64,000 nt of DNA from the NCBI RefSeq assembly GCF_020382885.2, contig NC_058498.1, forward strand, positions 10,638,501 through 10,702,500, written 5' to 3'. The notes beneath the pieces are model-generated. The model was not told the DNA's origin, did not search any database, and saw only the letters and a program-made list of their open reading frames with translations. Source of the stretch: Scatophagus argus. Its lineage: Eukaryota; Chordata; Actinopteri; Scatophagidae. The translations under genes and the position numbers were made by a program. The stretch's first letter is position 1. Each line of letters starts with the position of its first letter. Shown in pieces: positions 22,901-37,900 of the stretch.

Positions 22901-25900
22901 CTCCTGTCTCGCAAGAGGACCCTTGCCAGCCTACGAGGTTTGGAGATCTTCCAATCTCTCCAGGAATGGAGGGGCGGGGGGAGGGGGGCTCTCGAGCCGC
23001 CCGGGCCTGCTACCCGCACAGAGGGCTCACCTTCGCAGCGTTGGCACTTGTTCAGCTGGAAGGGGAAGATGATGTCTTTGTCGTTGCCGCAGAACTCGCA
23101 CACAAAGCCCTTCGCCTGGCACAGCTGGGGGAGAGTGAAAGCAAAAGTGACCGCTGCATTTAGAGGGGACTCTCTGGTTTTTTGCTGACTTTATGGCAGC
23201 TCCTGATATTGAAGGATATCCCACTTGATGCTTAATCTGAAAAGAGAATGGTGTTTTCTTACCACACAGCCAGCTACGTGCATGGTACCAAGTTTAAGCA
23301 GCTCTTTCATTCGGGGAGCCAGATCACCGTTGCGCACAGCAGTGAGGTCATTGAGGGAGAAGAGGTGAAGGTCCTCTGTCAGGTGACCCGGCAGGCTGTC
23401 AAACTGGTCCCGCACCCTGAGAGACACACACAGGTCGTGTCTTTTCTTCACAAAGATTTTGAAATTAATGTAAAAACATGCATGATCAGATGTCTTACTC
23501 TTTAGCAAAGCGACAGGTCTTGAAGAGATTTTTCATGTGAAACAGCTGCACTCTCAAAACCTGAACAGTGACGACATGGAAAAGAATGTGGTAAGAACAT
23601 GGACACATCAATTGCCAATCCTACCAATTTATTTAATATTTATTGTCCCTGCCAGCTGGACAAACATCAAAATTCTCCCTTATTCATTCTCTGCTTAGCA
23701 TTAGGTTTAAGCTGCACTGACATATTATCTGTACCAGTGGGGTTTTTTGGCCCAATTGCTGATAAAATAAAGTAATTTAAAAATAACTGTTCATAATAAC
23801 AGATTTATATTTTGTTTGTAAAGTAACTAGTAAATAAAGTTATCAGAGACATAATGGAGTAAAAAGTGCAATATTAGCCTCCAAATATAAAATGGCATAA
23901 AATAGAAATACTCATCCAGTACAAGTACTTGATTACTTGTACTTAAGTAAATTGTACTTTGTTTTAGCACGTTGTCACTAGTTATGCTTAATTCTGACAT
24001 TCATTTTTTTATTTTTACTTTATATTGATTCCAAATATCTGTCACCGCTATATTTGATTACCAATAATCAGCATCGGCCCTGAAATAACCCACATCAGTT
24101 GATCGTTATAACCACACTGCTATGCACATAAGACCATTAGGTGTTTTGAAATTAAAGTAAAATTAACTTAGTGCACATCAGAATTAGATCTACGCTATCA
24201 GATCCAAGCTATTAACCAACAGTACAGAGAACATAAAGTATTTCTCATGTTGCTGAATTAAAAGCTTCGCTGTGCGATTACATTTCACTGGTTATGTAAC
24301 ACTGCATGTGTCAGACATTCTTACAGTCCAGCTGAGGGAATTAAGTTTCCTTTCCAGTATAACCTCACTGCTTGTTGTCAGGAAAACAAATGGCTCTATT
24401 CATTCCAGGTTTCCACACACATACTTTCAGTATTTTGAGCAACAACTTGGTCACAAGTTCAGCGTTACAATATTACAGTTTGGATACTTCATGTCCCGTC
24501 AATAGCAGCAACACTTTGGTTCACACTTCATGCAGAACTGAAACTGGTTATTTTGAAGGGATTCCCGCTAGGTACTGTTTAAAAAACACAGCAACCATGT
24601 GGTTAATGTGTTATTTCTGTTTCTGTGCTCACCCTGACAGACTCCAGAGATTTGATCTTCTTGTACAGGCCACTGTTAATGTCAGTGGGATTAAACAGCG
24701 GGTCTCCGGCGATCTTGCTCAGCAGGTCCCGGGCAAAGTTGCTGACATAGTACTTGCTAAAGTCCCACTTCCTCAGCACCCTGCCGGGAACCACCGCCTG
24801 GGCATTCTCATGGCAGCACTGACAGAAGTAACGGCCGAGGTATTCACAGTAACGCAGTCGCTTGATGTAATCTGCAGTGTGGACAGGCAGCAGAACCACA
24901 AGAAGAGTAGTGGTAAGAATGTGGAACAATGCTGCGCCTGAGCACAAAAAAGTATCTCTACACACAAAGGGAAATGCCTTAGGAAAACACAGAGCTTCAG
25001 GTCAACTGATGAAGTTGGAAAAAAAAATTCTTACAGCTGCACTTATGAAACTGAACTTAAAACAAGAAGTGAAACTGTAAATAAAAATAGACATTCAGTG
25101 TTTTTGTCATGTCTGACTGATGGAAACGTGTTCAAATGCTTGTTAAAACTGACGACTGTATGTTGGTGCTGGTGAGCTGCTGGTTGCAACAGCTCCTGTT
25201 TCTTTCTCCTTTTTTTCACTATTTTTGCTATCTTTTTGGCTTTACTTTGCATATAACTTTAGTATGTAACTTTACTTTGTATATATAACTTTTAAAAACT
25301 ACGCAATTTACTGCTTTATTTCTATTAGTCACTTACTGTTAGTCACTCACTGTACATAAGAAATTTTATTTATGCAGAGTTTTGTAAATGAGAACATTTT
25401 TGAGGACAACGTGAATTTGGTGGTCGTACCTGGGTCGATGCGGGTGCCACATCCAGCGCAGCGGTAGTTCTGTTTAGCTACAATTATTTTCCTCCTGACA
25501 GGGAAAGAAGATATATAAAGAAATGAGAAACAGGATCAAGGCCGCTTTCATCAGTATTTAGGAACACAAATGGTTTTACCCCAAATATTAAAAAAAAACA
25601 AAAAAAACAATAATACATACCGGTACCTAAAGTATGAACATATATTTCCAAATTTTAAAACACTTCCCTCTGGACCCTTTTCTCTAAGCTGTATTTGCAA
25701 TCGATGCAAAACAGAAACCAGAGAAGAAAGACTTGAATGATTGCTTATTTGATGTCTCCACACAGGTACTGTCTTAAAGGCATGAAGGTGTTCCTACAAT
25801 CCTACAATCTCACCCAGTCAATTCTACTGTGATTTCCATTTCATTAGAATTTTAAATATTCAAGCAGAGCTCTGCTGTATACGTCACAGAAAAGACTGCA

Positions 25901-28900
25901 ATAACAGTAAGTACAATTGCAGGTAAGCCTGGTATGGACTCACTTGGGGGCAGGATGAATGTTGAAGATGATCTGTGGTCGGGGCGGCGCCCACTCCAGG
26001 TTTCCTCGGACCCGAATCCTCAGCTTGTAGATGTCTGCATGTTCGCCATCATCAGGTGAGATTGGCAGAGAGTCAGGGATGGGCAGCAGCTAGGAGAGAG
26101 AGCAAAAAAGTTGGCTGACTCTGTGTTGTCATGTGAGCACTGCACATTAAGTTATTAAATATGAGTAAATATTGCGTGTTCATTCTGCTAAGTATGACAG
26201 GGAAGCAAGATGTACCTTCTGCGGAGCATCGTGTTCTGGGACCAGCCAGTCGAGCTCTGAGGCTGCAGGAAGCTGCATGCCCTCAAACTGCCTGAGTAAA
26301 CCCATGGCCACGGACTCAGCTGAGTTGGACTGGAGGAAGGACGGAGAGCTGAAAATGCACAAAGGGCAGAACATGTCTTCAGCGTCTTCAACATTTTTAT
26401 TTACAGGTTTGCCCCTTATCAGCAGAGTTGACATAAAACCTCCAACATGGGTCATATTAGCACAAAAATTAGAAACTGGTTAATATTTTAGATAGTTTTT
26501 TGTGTTTTTTTTAAACCAATATGTTACTTTTTCTGTGAAAACTCATTATTATTTATTACTGAGGGATGAAGGGAAACAGGAAGTGACTGTGTGACTTACA
26601 TGGACTCTGAGCTGAGAAAAGACCTGCTGCTGGAACTTACGCTGCGTTTTATGTCTGCATCTGTAAAACAAAATGAAATAAAAGAGATTTAACCTCTTAG
26701 AGAAGTCTACCAGTCTGACAGAGACAGCCAGCCGAAGATACTAAAATTACTTTCTTAATAAATAAAAATTTACAACTTGCAGAATTGGAAAGAACTGTGA
26801 GATGACAGGTGATTTTGAAAAGGTCGGCATCAGTTGGCTGGTTGATGGTCTTACATTCTCACCACAGGTCAGATCAAACTATTTGCTAAGACCTAAGCAG
26901 CATTCAAAGTTTTGAAAAGAAATCAGCTCAGAATCGGAAGTGATTGAGGAACCAATAAAAAGAAAGTGATGACAATCTCTCTTTAAAGATACTGAAGTAT
27001 AAAAACCACCAACTTATGCAGGCATGTTTTACATTAAGTTTAGCAAGTAGCATGCAGTAAAGCAGACAGAAATTCACAGGCAGAGTTTTGCTGCCACGTT
27101 CCTGCACAAACAACACAAAAGCAAAGACAATAAGCAGTACAGGTTTGGTAGATCAGGAAAGCACCTGCATGAATTCTTGCATGACTAACAGCTTCTTTCT
27201 ATTTCTATTATTTTCTATTTCTATCTATCATCAACAGTCTTGAAAAATTAAAACACTGATTCGATTCAGAGCCCTGAGTTACAGTCAGTCAAAGGTCTCA
27301 CAAAGCTGCAGAGAGCAGGATAGCTGCACAGCTCAACAAATGTCTTTTGTTGTTTTGTACAGAAATGCTTTCAATCTGAATAACTGCAAAAAAATGTTGT
27401 CTATGTTACACAAATGCTAATCAGATTGGCTGAAGTGTGGGAGGATCACCTGATATAATCTGTTTGATAAATCTGTGGCTTTGTTTGCACTTGCAGTTTG
27501 GCTTGACTACTGCAATCCAATACTACAGGCTCAGAACGATTTGGCAGAGCAGAGAGGGTGTGGTGTTTTTCTGTTGCTGATTTTTTTTTGTCCAGAAGAG
27601 TGAGGTGTAATTGTGGCACAGTTAATGCGCAGCAGATTTTAGAAGTTATATTTCATCACTGGAATCAAGCAAGGATGCAATCCATTAACATTGCGATCAA
27701 TTTGTATTTTCATCTAATCAGTGGTAAAATGCAGTTACGCATATGATTTCAATTTTAGCTTAATTACGATTCACTTTAAGGTTTTTGGTTAAGTTTAGGC
27801 TACGTTTTATGTTTAACGGATGCAAATAAGAACAAATCATTTCAATATTAGCCTAGAGAGATGCATTCATTATTCATTTCACAAAGCTGAAACAGTCAAA
27901 TATAAACAGAAAAATAAATCACCGAAAGCAGAGCACAAAAACATGACATTTTTCTTAATATCTGAAGCAGTATTCTTGTCTTTTAGTGCACCAAAATGTG
28001 ATATTCGTACACCGCATTTCCTTAAATAAAAACCAGTAGTCAATTAAAAGCAAAGCTTCAGATAATGTCCAGCGCATAATCAACCCAAACAAATATAGAA
28101 TAGTCCACTAACACAAACTGGGGAAAAAAAACAGGATGCATAAACTCCTGGTGCCTGTCATATAATGTGCAACCCAGTTACGCAAAATGTACATTTCTAC
28201 TGATTAAATTTAATAAATTCAACAATATAATCACACTGTTTCCGTGTTGTTCTGGAATAAACATCTAAAGTAGTCATGGTACCATTTCGGGCACTGCGGG
28301 TGTTAATGTCTCAGCCAAATGTAGTAACGTACAAGAGCTGGTAGCTGCATGTGATGTAATCAAAGGATGTCATTCTGCACAAGTGGATGAAAATTCAGGG
28401 GACAAAGCTATGGCGTTATTTGACATTGGCTAGCAGAGAACAGCTAGCTGGAGGTGGAAGGAACAAAGTTAGACTGGAGCCAGAGCCAGTGCTTTCAGAA
28501 TGGATTTACTGGTACTCAAGGCAGGCCTGGTACTTTTTGCAGGTGATGTAAATAAAAGTCTGCAAATACAGGTTATTATTTTAGGAAATACGGTGTTTTC
28601 CAGCAGTAATAAGGTGCAGTCCTGTTAATAACAATTCTCAGACAAAATAGCCCGTGTGTAACTGATGAAATAACCATATTTCTGGTGCAGGCCTTCTCAT
28701 AAACCGCTGCAAGAAATAATTTCACTATTTTTTTTTTGAAGATGTTCAACTTCAACACAACAACAATGTGTATGTGACAGCAATCACACCTCATTCTCAC
28801 TGGAAACTCATTGGAGATAAAGAACAATAAGGTGGATGGGTGGATGGATGAATAAATAAAAAGAATAATCCATGGAGTTACAATCACCACAGAATGTCAC

Positions 28901-31900
28901 ACGTTAACTCATTCAGCTCCTCCTTAAACTGTAACAGGTACAGGCACATTTATCCTACTGCACCACCAAAACCCTGGAGCACTCAGCGGCAACACGAACA
29001 GCCAAGGACACAATTCAGCTGAGGTGAGGAGGCAGCTGGCTCGACTCCAGACTGAAAACTCATAGTACTCCCTGTTCTGCTTAGAAACATTCTTCAGGGG
29101 ACACTGGAGACCCGTAAAAGAAATCTGAATAAAACAGCTACTCAAATACAAAGAGAAAAAAAAACAACTGCTTATTGACAGAAAATTAAGTGGGGGCACC
29201 CAGGATGGTGTTTAGTTTGAACTTCCAGACATTACAGATGAATACCGGAACTGAACACTAATTGTTTATTACTTAGAAAACTATTCTGATGTTTGAATAT
29301 CAACTCAATTTACATCTAGCACATCTGCCTGGTATTGTTCTGGATTGTGTAGTTCCTTTTGTAAATCATACTTATAATTTCTGTCCAAAGTCATGCACGT
29401 TTTCACTATTACTGCTTGTGAAACACTCCTGATGGGCCAGGCATTAATAGCAAATAAATCAACCCATAATTAAATGTTGGTAAAAAGGTATTTCCCGCTA
29501 ATGAGTAGTTTCTGGCCCTTACTGAGAGGCCTTAATTACTTTACACGGGATGATCTGAACAGAATCAATAAGAATGATTAAACAAGAATAAAATTAAGGA
29601 AGGTTTGAACTGCAAATGGCAAGAGTTATTGCTGAAATGGCACCCAGTTTAGCGGAAAGGATTAAAATATAGAAATTCTCAGTTTGTAGTGGAGCCATCA
29701 GCTTCCTCTCAGAGCAGCGTTGCCACAGTAAATGGTCTGCATGCGGCTGTGGAGCCTCGTCCAACCAGCAGATACCTGAGAAGAGGGAGGCGAGTGACAG
29801 GGAGAGACCGTTCTGAGAGACCGCCAGCAGGGAGTGACCCTCACAGCCATCTGAGAGACAGAAACTAACACTCAGCACGACCGTCACCACACGCACAAAC
29901 ACTTCAGCACTCCACAGAGCTGTGTGCCATCGTCACAGGCAAAGATGCTGTGCTGATACAGTACATGTGGCAGCGTCGTGCAGTTATACAGCCCCAAGAC
30001 ACGACAAAACTTTGCATGCTCACACCACAGTACTGAGAAGTGCAGTCAGAGAGTACACAAACAGTCAAAAACATGAAGTCCATAGACATTTGAAATCCCA
30101 CAACCTATGTTAATAGTATCAAGGCAATACATGTTGAGATACGTCTGTATGTTAGTGATTAGCCTCTTGCAGTTACCATTTCTCACACAAAACAGCAACT
30201 GCTAACTATTCACTTAATTAGGAGGAAGACTTAGTGGACACTGCCAGTAATATACGAGAAGCTTTACGAGACGAGACACACCCAAACAAGCATTCATGAC
30301 TATTGAAATCCTAGATATGCTGACATGACTGTAATATCTGTGTAAACAGTAACACTAAAAGATTTTACTATGACAAATACTGCCGACAATAAGGTGACTT
30401 TGTGACTTTTGTACTCAGGCCTCCATGTTTATGGTCCTTTGAAAAAACATGACATGCTTGGTGAGAAACATGAAGTCGGTGAGGTGGTGAGGTTATGAAT
30501 TAGGGCCTGAACATACTCATTCACACAGACAAACAATGAATTCTTCAGAGGCTTCCTACACATGTCACATTTAAAACTCAATAGTTTGCCCAAGGTAGAT
30601 GTGAATATTTTGCTGAAATTAATGAATGCTGACAGAAGCTACAGAAGCCAACTGCATTGTAACACTCTTGAGCTAAAGCTTGTTCATCATCAACTTAAAA
30701 GTGAAGTTAAAACAAATCCAAAATACTGAATTCCTTCGGTTTTTCGCTCTTTTCTCGCCCAGTTTCCCTCAGTCCCTCTCTCTACCTCGTAGTTCGCACT
30801 CCTCCACCTCCTCAGCTGAGCCAGAGTCCGACAGGCCCTGGCAGGAGTCCTGGGAGCTCCTCCTGGAGCCTCCACTGTCGGTTGAGTGGAAAACTGCAGA
30901 AGAGGAAGGACATGAGAGACAAAACAAAGAAGGAGGTAAGGAGCACGGAAAGAAGTCAACAGCAGCAAATAACACTGTGATGCAGTGAGCAACACAAAAA
31001 AAACATAACTGAAATTGGTAAACTATAAATAAAAACGCCCTGATCACTCCAGTAATCACAAGCTGTCCAGCTGTTTAAATGTCAATGCTTTTGACATCTC
31101 ATGCTGTTGCCTTACTGTGCTGGGACGTTGCGCAGGGCGGCAGGCGGTTGCGTCGGATCTGTTGCCTCCTCAGACGAATCTTCTGTTTGAGCTGCTGAAT
31201 CTCACAGTCGCTGTCACCCTCTTCCTCGCCCTCTTCCTGCTGACGACGCAGGTTGTACTTCATCAGCTCGATAGCAGCAATGAGGGACTCGGAAATGCTG
31301 AAATGAGCGTTCTCCTACAGAACACAGCGAAAATTAAGAAACAGTTAGAAGAGAACACCAATTTGTCTTTTCAGTCAAGCAAAAAGAGCTCAACACTGTA
31401 CTTTTTTTTTTAAGGTTTCGGAGAATATTATTTATCTTATTTAAAAAGCACTGCATTTGTGAAACACGCTGGATTGGCCCTGTTTGCATAGAAATTACGA
31501 CCAGCACTAGAATTAGCCATGATTTCGAATGGAAAAAGTCCTGACCTTCTCAAGGTCAGCACAGCTGCCAAAGTCCTGCTCTGACAGGTAGCTGATGAGG
31601 CTCTGACCCTCTGATGGCTTCCTGAACATCCCATCTGGAACATCATTGTACTGGCACCCACCTGAAGAAATCAAAACATAAATACAAAGAAAACACATGA
31701 CAAGAAGACACAAACCAGAGAATCTCTATTTTCTAAACCCATGAGTGTGTTTCTGTTGGATTTTAAATTGTAATTCCTATCATCTTTTAAAATATCCTTT
31801 TGGTATGAAAATGTCTCAAAAACACACCAAAAAAACAAAATAAAGTAAAAATGCTTTCAGCTTGCTAAAAGTCAACTGCATGCCATAGGAATATCTTATC

Positions 31901-34900
31901 ACCTAAACCATAATGTTTCAGATTCCTTTGGGCATCCCTGTCCAGCCCGCAGTATCAGTCATTAATACAAAAAGCCTGCCGTTTTTATTATTTACGTGTG
32001 GACGCACGTATCTGCGTCTGTTGGCTTTAATTGCCCAGCCCTGTCCTAGAATCACTGGATAAGTGCAATTTTTAATTTTTAAATTGCAACAGTAGCTACA
32101 ACATAACAGCATCGCAAATGGAAAATCAAAGAACTCACGAGACTCCATATAGAGGGAACTGGGGGTGCTGGCATCACAGCGCTGAGGTGAGAAAGGGCTG
32201 TAGTCTTTCATACAGTCTTCTGTTGATTCTGGGAGACAAATAGTCCATGTTAGGAGCCTTCTATCAACTAAATTCCAGAGCCACTAAAAAAAAAATACTG
32301 AATTATTTAAAACTGATGGGAACATGCATCCTTGTTTGTACACAAAGCAGGTTAAAGGCTGTTTTGATTTTATCAGTCTTTGGGTCAAACAATCAAGTAA
32401 ATCTATCAAGATGATTCAAACAAAAGCACGACTGCTGACCTCTGTCTGTATAACCTGAACTGGGGTTTGAAGAAACGGATTCAGAATATTCTGTGCGATT
32501 CAGAAGTGATACACTTTTAAGTACAAGTTCAAGTACAAGAAAAGACTTGAGGAAATAACCCTGTATTACATAGTTTTTTAGCTGTATTATACTGAGAATG
32601 TGTTCAAATCCTGTCCACGTAACAAATACACATAACCACATGCTTTGCTTCACCTTTGACTTTACATTTGGATTTTTACATTTTAGTTTTAGAGAAAATT
32701 CTAAACCGCAATGCCAGTACAACTTGTACTGGACCCTGTTTACACATAATATAGAATTTTCACAATACTTTCAATAAAACACTGATCAGTGATGAAAAAG
32801 ATGAGTGCATGAGCAAAAAGTAAATCAGCAATAAAACAGGTCACTCATGGCCTCAACATATCAATCTGACCCGGGGAAACACAAACCAAACAGTTTAAAA
32901 GTCACATTATGAGCTGAAGGCAAGACTTGAAATGAGAGGGGAGGAACAGTTCATCAGCATGCAGGGGGGGAAAAAGAGGTGTGGAAAGGGGTCAAATGAT
33001 GGAGCACAGTGGAACTGTACTGCCAACCTGCTACCGGATCTTCTATTATTATGGTGATTTTTCGGTGTCCCCCTCCTTTGCACAAACAGTAAAAAGAGAG
33101 AGAAGAGAGAAATAGAGCAGAAGGAGAGAAAGTTACCTCAAGCCAAGAAGGGGAAACAGTGAGCAAAGAGAGCAGATCTGTTAATTTGGAAACCTTCACA
33201 CAGGAAGCGTACACCCCCTGAGAAAGAGGGCGGCCTAACCACAACGCACTGTGCCACAAATAAACAGACAACATAAGTGTACCCTGGTCTAAACCTCATC
33301 TTCATTTGATGCAAACAATGTGCAAAAAAGGAACTGTTACTCAGCTATGTTTCCAACATCTGCCGGAAGTTGAAGCATCACTCTAAAGTGATTCAATCGC
33401 AAAACTTATTACAATTTTAGACCTTTTAATATCCCCCCAAAAAACAGTCAATTTCAAGTGAGTACTAAAAGTACTACAAACCATGATGTGTTTCAATCTG
33501 CAAACACACAGCACAAATAAACAAACCAACTAAATGTTAAAAACTGCCGTTTACGACTTCAGTGAAAATTCAATTTCACAATCTGCTCTGACTATGATGT
33601 CGTCTTCACGTACCAACAATGCAAAACTGAATTGTACGCTCCATCATATCTGCTATAGTCTGAACATGAGCTGATATGTTGGCAGATGAAGGACATTGAT
33701 AAGAAATAATAAGTCTTTTAGAATTTCTTTAACAATATACATCTGAATAAGAGCCGCAGTTGATCTGAATGTTCAATTTCAATTCAACACAACATAAAAA
33801 CAAACGGAGGGCAGCCCAGCGATTGTCATATGAGTTACCTCCAAGTTTACCTACCGTTCCTGAGTTTCTGATTGATCCCCGTGTCAGAAAATGAGCGTGT
33901 GTGTCCTCTGGACCCTCGACCCGACCCTCTCTGGCCCTCTGAGAAGGATGAGCGCCGGGGTGGGGGTTGAGCCAGGGAACCCCGTTTCAGGGACTGGTCC
34001 TGGCTCTCACTCTTCTCACTACTGTGGGTGGAGCTTTGGGAGTCATGGCGGCTGCGCTGCCCCAGGTTACCAATAGCCAGGTACTCCGGACCATCATCAT
34101 AGTCACCGTCACCAGAGTCCCCAGCCTCAGGCTGAAGGGAGGTAGGCGAGGGGGACTCTGTGAGCGAGATGCAAGGGACAGAGATGTGGCCAGGAGAGGG
34201 CTTCACACCTCGCTCAGTCTCACCTGGCCTGGACACACACACCCAGGTAGTATCTGCAACACAACAGGAAGATGTGGTGAGACAGACAAAAACACAAGGG
34301 GTCACAGTTGGCCCTCTCTGTCACTTATGTTTCACTTGTTCAAGCTTTACTGGTGTGTGTTAGACAACAGTTAACTTACAGATAGTTTTTAATTATTTTA
34401 TCTATTTTAGTGAGCAAAGCCACAGGGAACTGAGTCTTAGAGGCTTTATCAATTCATTCTTCAATAATTGACCTTGTCTGCAAACAATCAGGCCTCTGTA
34501 TGGTTAAATCAGTCCATCTATTCACATCCTGACTGTAGTGCATTCATAGAGCCATCCCTCAACCCCATCCCCACCCCCACCCCCCACAGCCGTGTATGTG
34601 CTGATTACAGAATAGTGACCATTTTCTCTTCAACTGATTCACTCAATTGTCAAGCTCAAAATCATTCACTTAAACAGAGACAAATACAAGAAGTGTTCCG
34701 CAATAATAAAGCATTTTGTGAAATGATCTAAACCAAGTCTCAGATCTAAACCCCTGTGACTTGAAGTCTTTAAAGCTTTTGCGTGAATCAGAAGACACTA
34801 CACACTCAAAGCATTATATGAACAAATCCACAAAAACTACATTTGTCACCTTCTCCCGGTCTTATGCTGTTGCAGGATCCAGCTCCAGCAGTGTTCCCAA

Positions 34901-37900
34901 CTTGGCTGGCGGAGACTGCCTCTCCAAGGGAACAGTTGGAGGTGGTGAGTCTGCGATTTAGAGATTCTCCTCCGAGAGCCAAGTCAGCACTCCTCCAAAC
35001 ACCTCCAGCCCCTGGCAACACACACAGGCTCTGGCTTTTTAACAGGCCCAGAGATGGTGGGCCTTTCAGAGGGGACAGCTGCTGGGTGTGAGAGATAAAA
35101 AAAGAAATATATATATATATTAAGTCTAATCCCAAATGTTCTCTTCTGTTCTGTAATGAAGTCACCCTCAGTTTTATGGATTTATTTGCAATGACAGCAA
35201 CATAATGCATGACAAAAAAAACAGCAATTAAACGCAATGTCAACATAATAATAAATACACAAAATAGAGTTCAATCACACCATAATGGATGACTTATAAA
35301 GGAAGCAAAGCTCAAGCATTTAAGTCATTTCATGAGACCGACCCCAACAGTGTCTATTTGAGCCAGCAGTTTGGGGTTATTCTGCTCCACAGCTTCCAGA
35401 CACTGGAACATGGCAGTCACATGGGGCTCACTCAGGAGAAAAGCATCATCTGAAAGGCAGAGACAGACATGGAAACACAAACAAAGAGGGGCATTGAGAT
35501 AAGATAAAGGGTGGGACATGAGTGAAGACACAATGCAAGGAGAGAAAGTCATTCAGAACAGGCACAGACAATGGAAGAAAGTGTCATTTTAGCTGCTTCT
35601 TACTGTGGTTTGCACTTCACACCTCAGTGATTTAAACTGGCTCCATAATGTGAAACTCACCGTTATAGTATTTTCGTGTGTGCCCCAGATGCCGGAGCAG
35701 AGGTCGGAGCTGAGCCGAGAGCATGTGAACCTGTAAGCTGTGAAGCAGCCAGCGCTCAGCCTTGTAGCTCTCACCGGCACTCTTCATCCCGCTGCTCAGC
35801 ACCGGTTCCAGGTGACTGAACTGAAGACGGCCAGAGGGAGCACAAGGGGAAAAAAAAGAATAACACATTTATTTATTTTTTTTAACTACACAGAAACTAA
35901 TACAATGTTTGTTTTGGGGCTTCTTTTGTTCACACTGTTGGTTAAACAGTACGTCAGCCAGTATCATGAAATTGTGTTAACTCCAAACACGCTGCTGTTT
36001 GTGAGCAGCCCAATTCAATCTATCTACCTACCAAATACCCATCTCTCTAATTGTCTAAAAAAGCAAAAGGAGAACAACTCAGCACAAAACTACCCCAGAA
36101 GACGGCAGATAAGATATCAACGGCCAGTCGTCACATGATGATTACATCGTGGCTGAGCGAGCTGTAATTCCTGCTCACCAGAGGCGAAGGACATAATGAA
36201 GATACTTAAGATTCCAACGACTCCAATGACCTTATTGCTGCACACTCCTGTTAACATTTGAAAGGCTGAAAGGTGACTGTTCTCCACAACAACAAAACAT
36301 CGCACATAACGACGTCACAGAGGGATTAACATCTGTGTTTCTCTGGCACAGACCGGAATGCAACATATGAAAAATACACCTTGCAGAATTTGCGGCCTGG
36401 TTTCTAAGCTTTCAAGTTAATTCGCTCCTAAAAATGAAGAAATCAGAGTGAACAACAGGAAGAGGCACATTATTTGTTGTCCATGAATATGAATTAGAGA
36501 ACTGAAACTGAATCTCCTGCTCTTACAGTAAATTCCACACTGCATTTAAGCTTTCAAACAAAGCAAGCAACAGGAGAACTTATGATTAGGTTATAAATTA
36601 AACTGGTGTGACTGACTTTTTTTAAAACAGCTGACTTTTTAACAGCTCAAGGGCCAGCACGGTGGTGCAGTGGTTAGCACTGCTGCCTCCCAGCAAGAGG
36701 GTTCCAGTTTCAGGTCCGGGTCTGAGTTTGCATGTTCTCCCTGTGTCTCCATGGGTTTTCTTTTCTTTTCTGCTTGTGCTACATTGCCTCTAGGTACGAG
36801 TGTGTGCGTGTGTGGTTGTCTGTCTTTGTGTGTCAGCGCTGTAAGTGTCAAGGTAACAGGCCTGTGTCATATGAGGGAAATGTAAGCTATACCTCAGACA
36901 CACACTTTATTTTTACATTTTAAAGTGTTTCTGGAACACTTTTGTTATTTGTTGCCAATATCAATGTAATGTATATGATAAAGTGTGTTTTTTTTTCCAT
37001 ATCATACTTTCAATCCATGGTTTACCGGTTTACGTTTATTCTGTGTGAAAATGCATATCATATCACATTACGTGATGAAAATTGCACTGAGTAAGTCCAC
37101 AATCTGAAAGCTCAAGGTAAATCTACCTTACATGGTCAAATGAAAAAAGCAAAAAACAAAACTGCAACCTAGAACAAGGAAGTAATGTTCAAAAATTTGT
37201 GCACATAAACTTGTTTCCCATTACATATTTAAGATTTGAGTGCTGACTTTACATGAAAATATTTACATACCACCCCGCACGTAGCTGCCAGTGACCATAC
37301 CTGCTCGACGTGCAACGCCAGGTGGGGGCTGATGTAGCGAACGCACCACACAAAAGGCCAGTAGTCTCTCTGCTTGTAGTACATCTGCAACACAAAACCA
37401 GCTGTTAGCAGGAGCCATTTAATATATATTACATAATGTAAAGATTTGCTTAAGTGTAAGAAAAATTACCCTCTACATTGGTAGCACAAGTAATATAACC
37501 TGCTACATCCATTCCTAATAACATGTCAGTAAGGGATAAACTTAACTGTTCTATGCTCTTTGATAATGAGAAGGGTTACATTTAGTGGTTTAACTGCAAC
37601 ATTTAAGTGTGAAGTACTTCTGTATGCAACACCTACAGCTGCAATCACTTCACTTGAACAGTCACTTCACTTTAACAAAGCTGACCTCCACTTCACCACA
37701 AAGCAAAATGTCACAACTGATATCACAGTTTGCTGTCTGGTGTTACTGAATGTGCTGTTGTGAGCAAATCAGTAACTCCTGCATGTTAAGATACAACAAG
37801 TACTTTCTACTGACCAGCAACGAGGGCAAAGAGTAACAAATGCTAACTCTGACCTGCAAATATGACAGAGCTGGCTTGACGTCACACGGAAAGTGGTCAA

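Larger units (their letters stand above)
19937..25494 (-). other. rubcn: Rubicon-homology (RH) cysteine-rich domain exons (16-21)
   Basis: Exons 16-21 encode the RH zinc-binding domain that contacts Rab7. Cys/His clusters in order are YRCAGCG (exon 16), [16 protein letters not shown] (exon 17), CEFCGNDKD and CQRCE (exon 20), and CHACYH, NCF and CPRC (exon 21). The last exon thus supplies five of the cysteines, and the protein ends soon after in an acidic tail ([10 protein letters not shown]). Confidence 0.88.

Noticed and set aside
22057..23188. Several plus-strand open frames (82-144 codons) rich in Ser, Leu and Pro
   Set aside because: They mirror the purine-rich minus strand of rubcn exon 20 and intron 20. 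They have no start context, splice logic or family motif.
36650..36730. A tRNA gene, because of the tRNA-like head
   Set aside because: The sequence continues into a V-SINE body and TG-rich tail and lacks a proper box B and acceptor stem.
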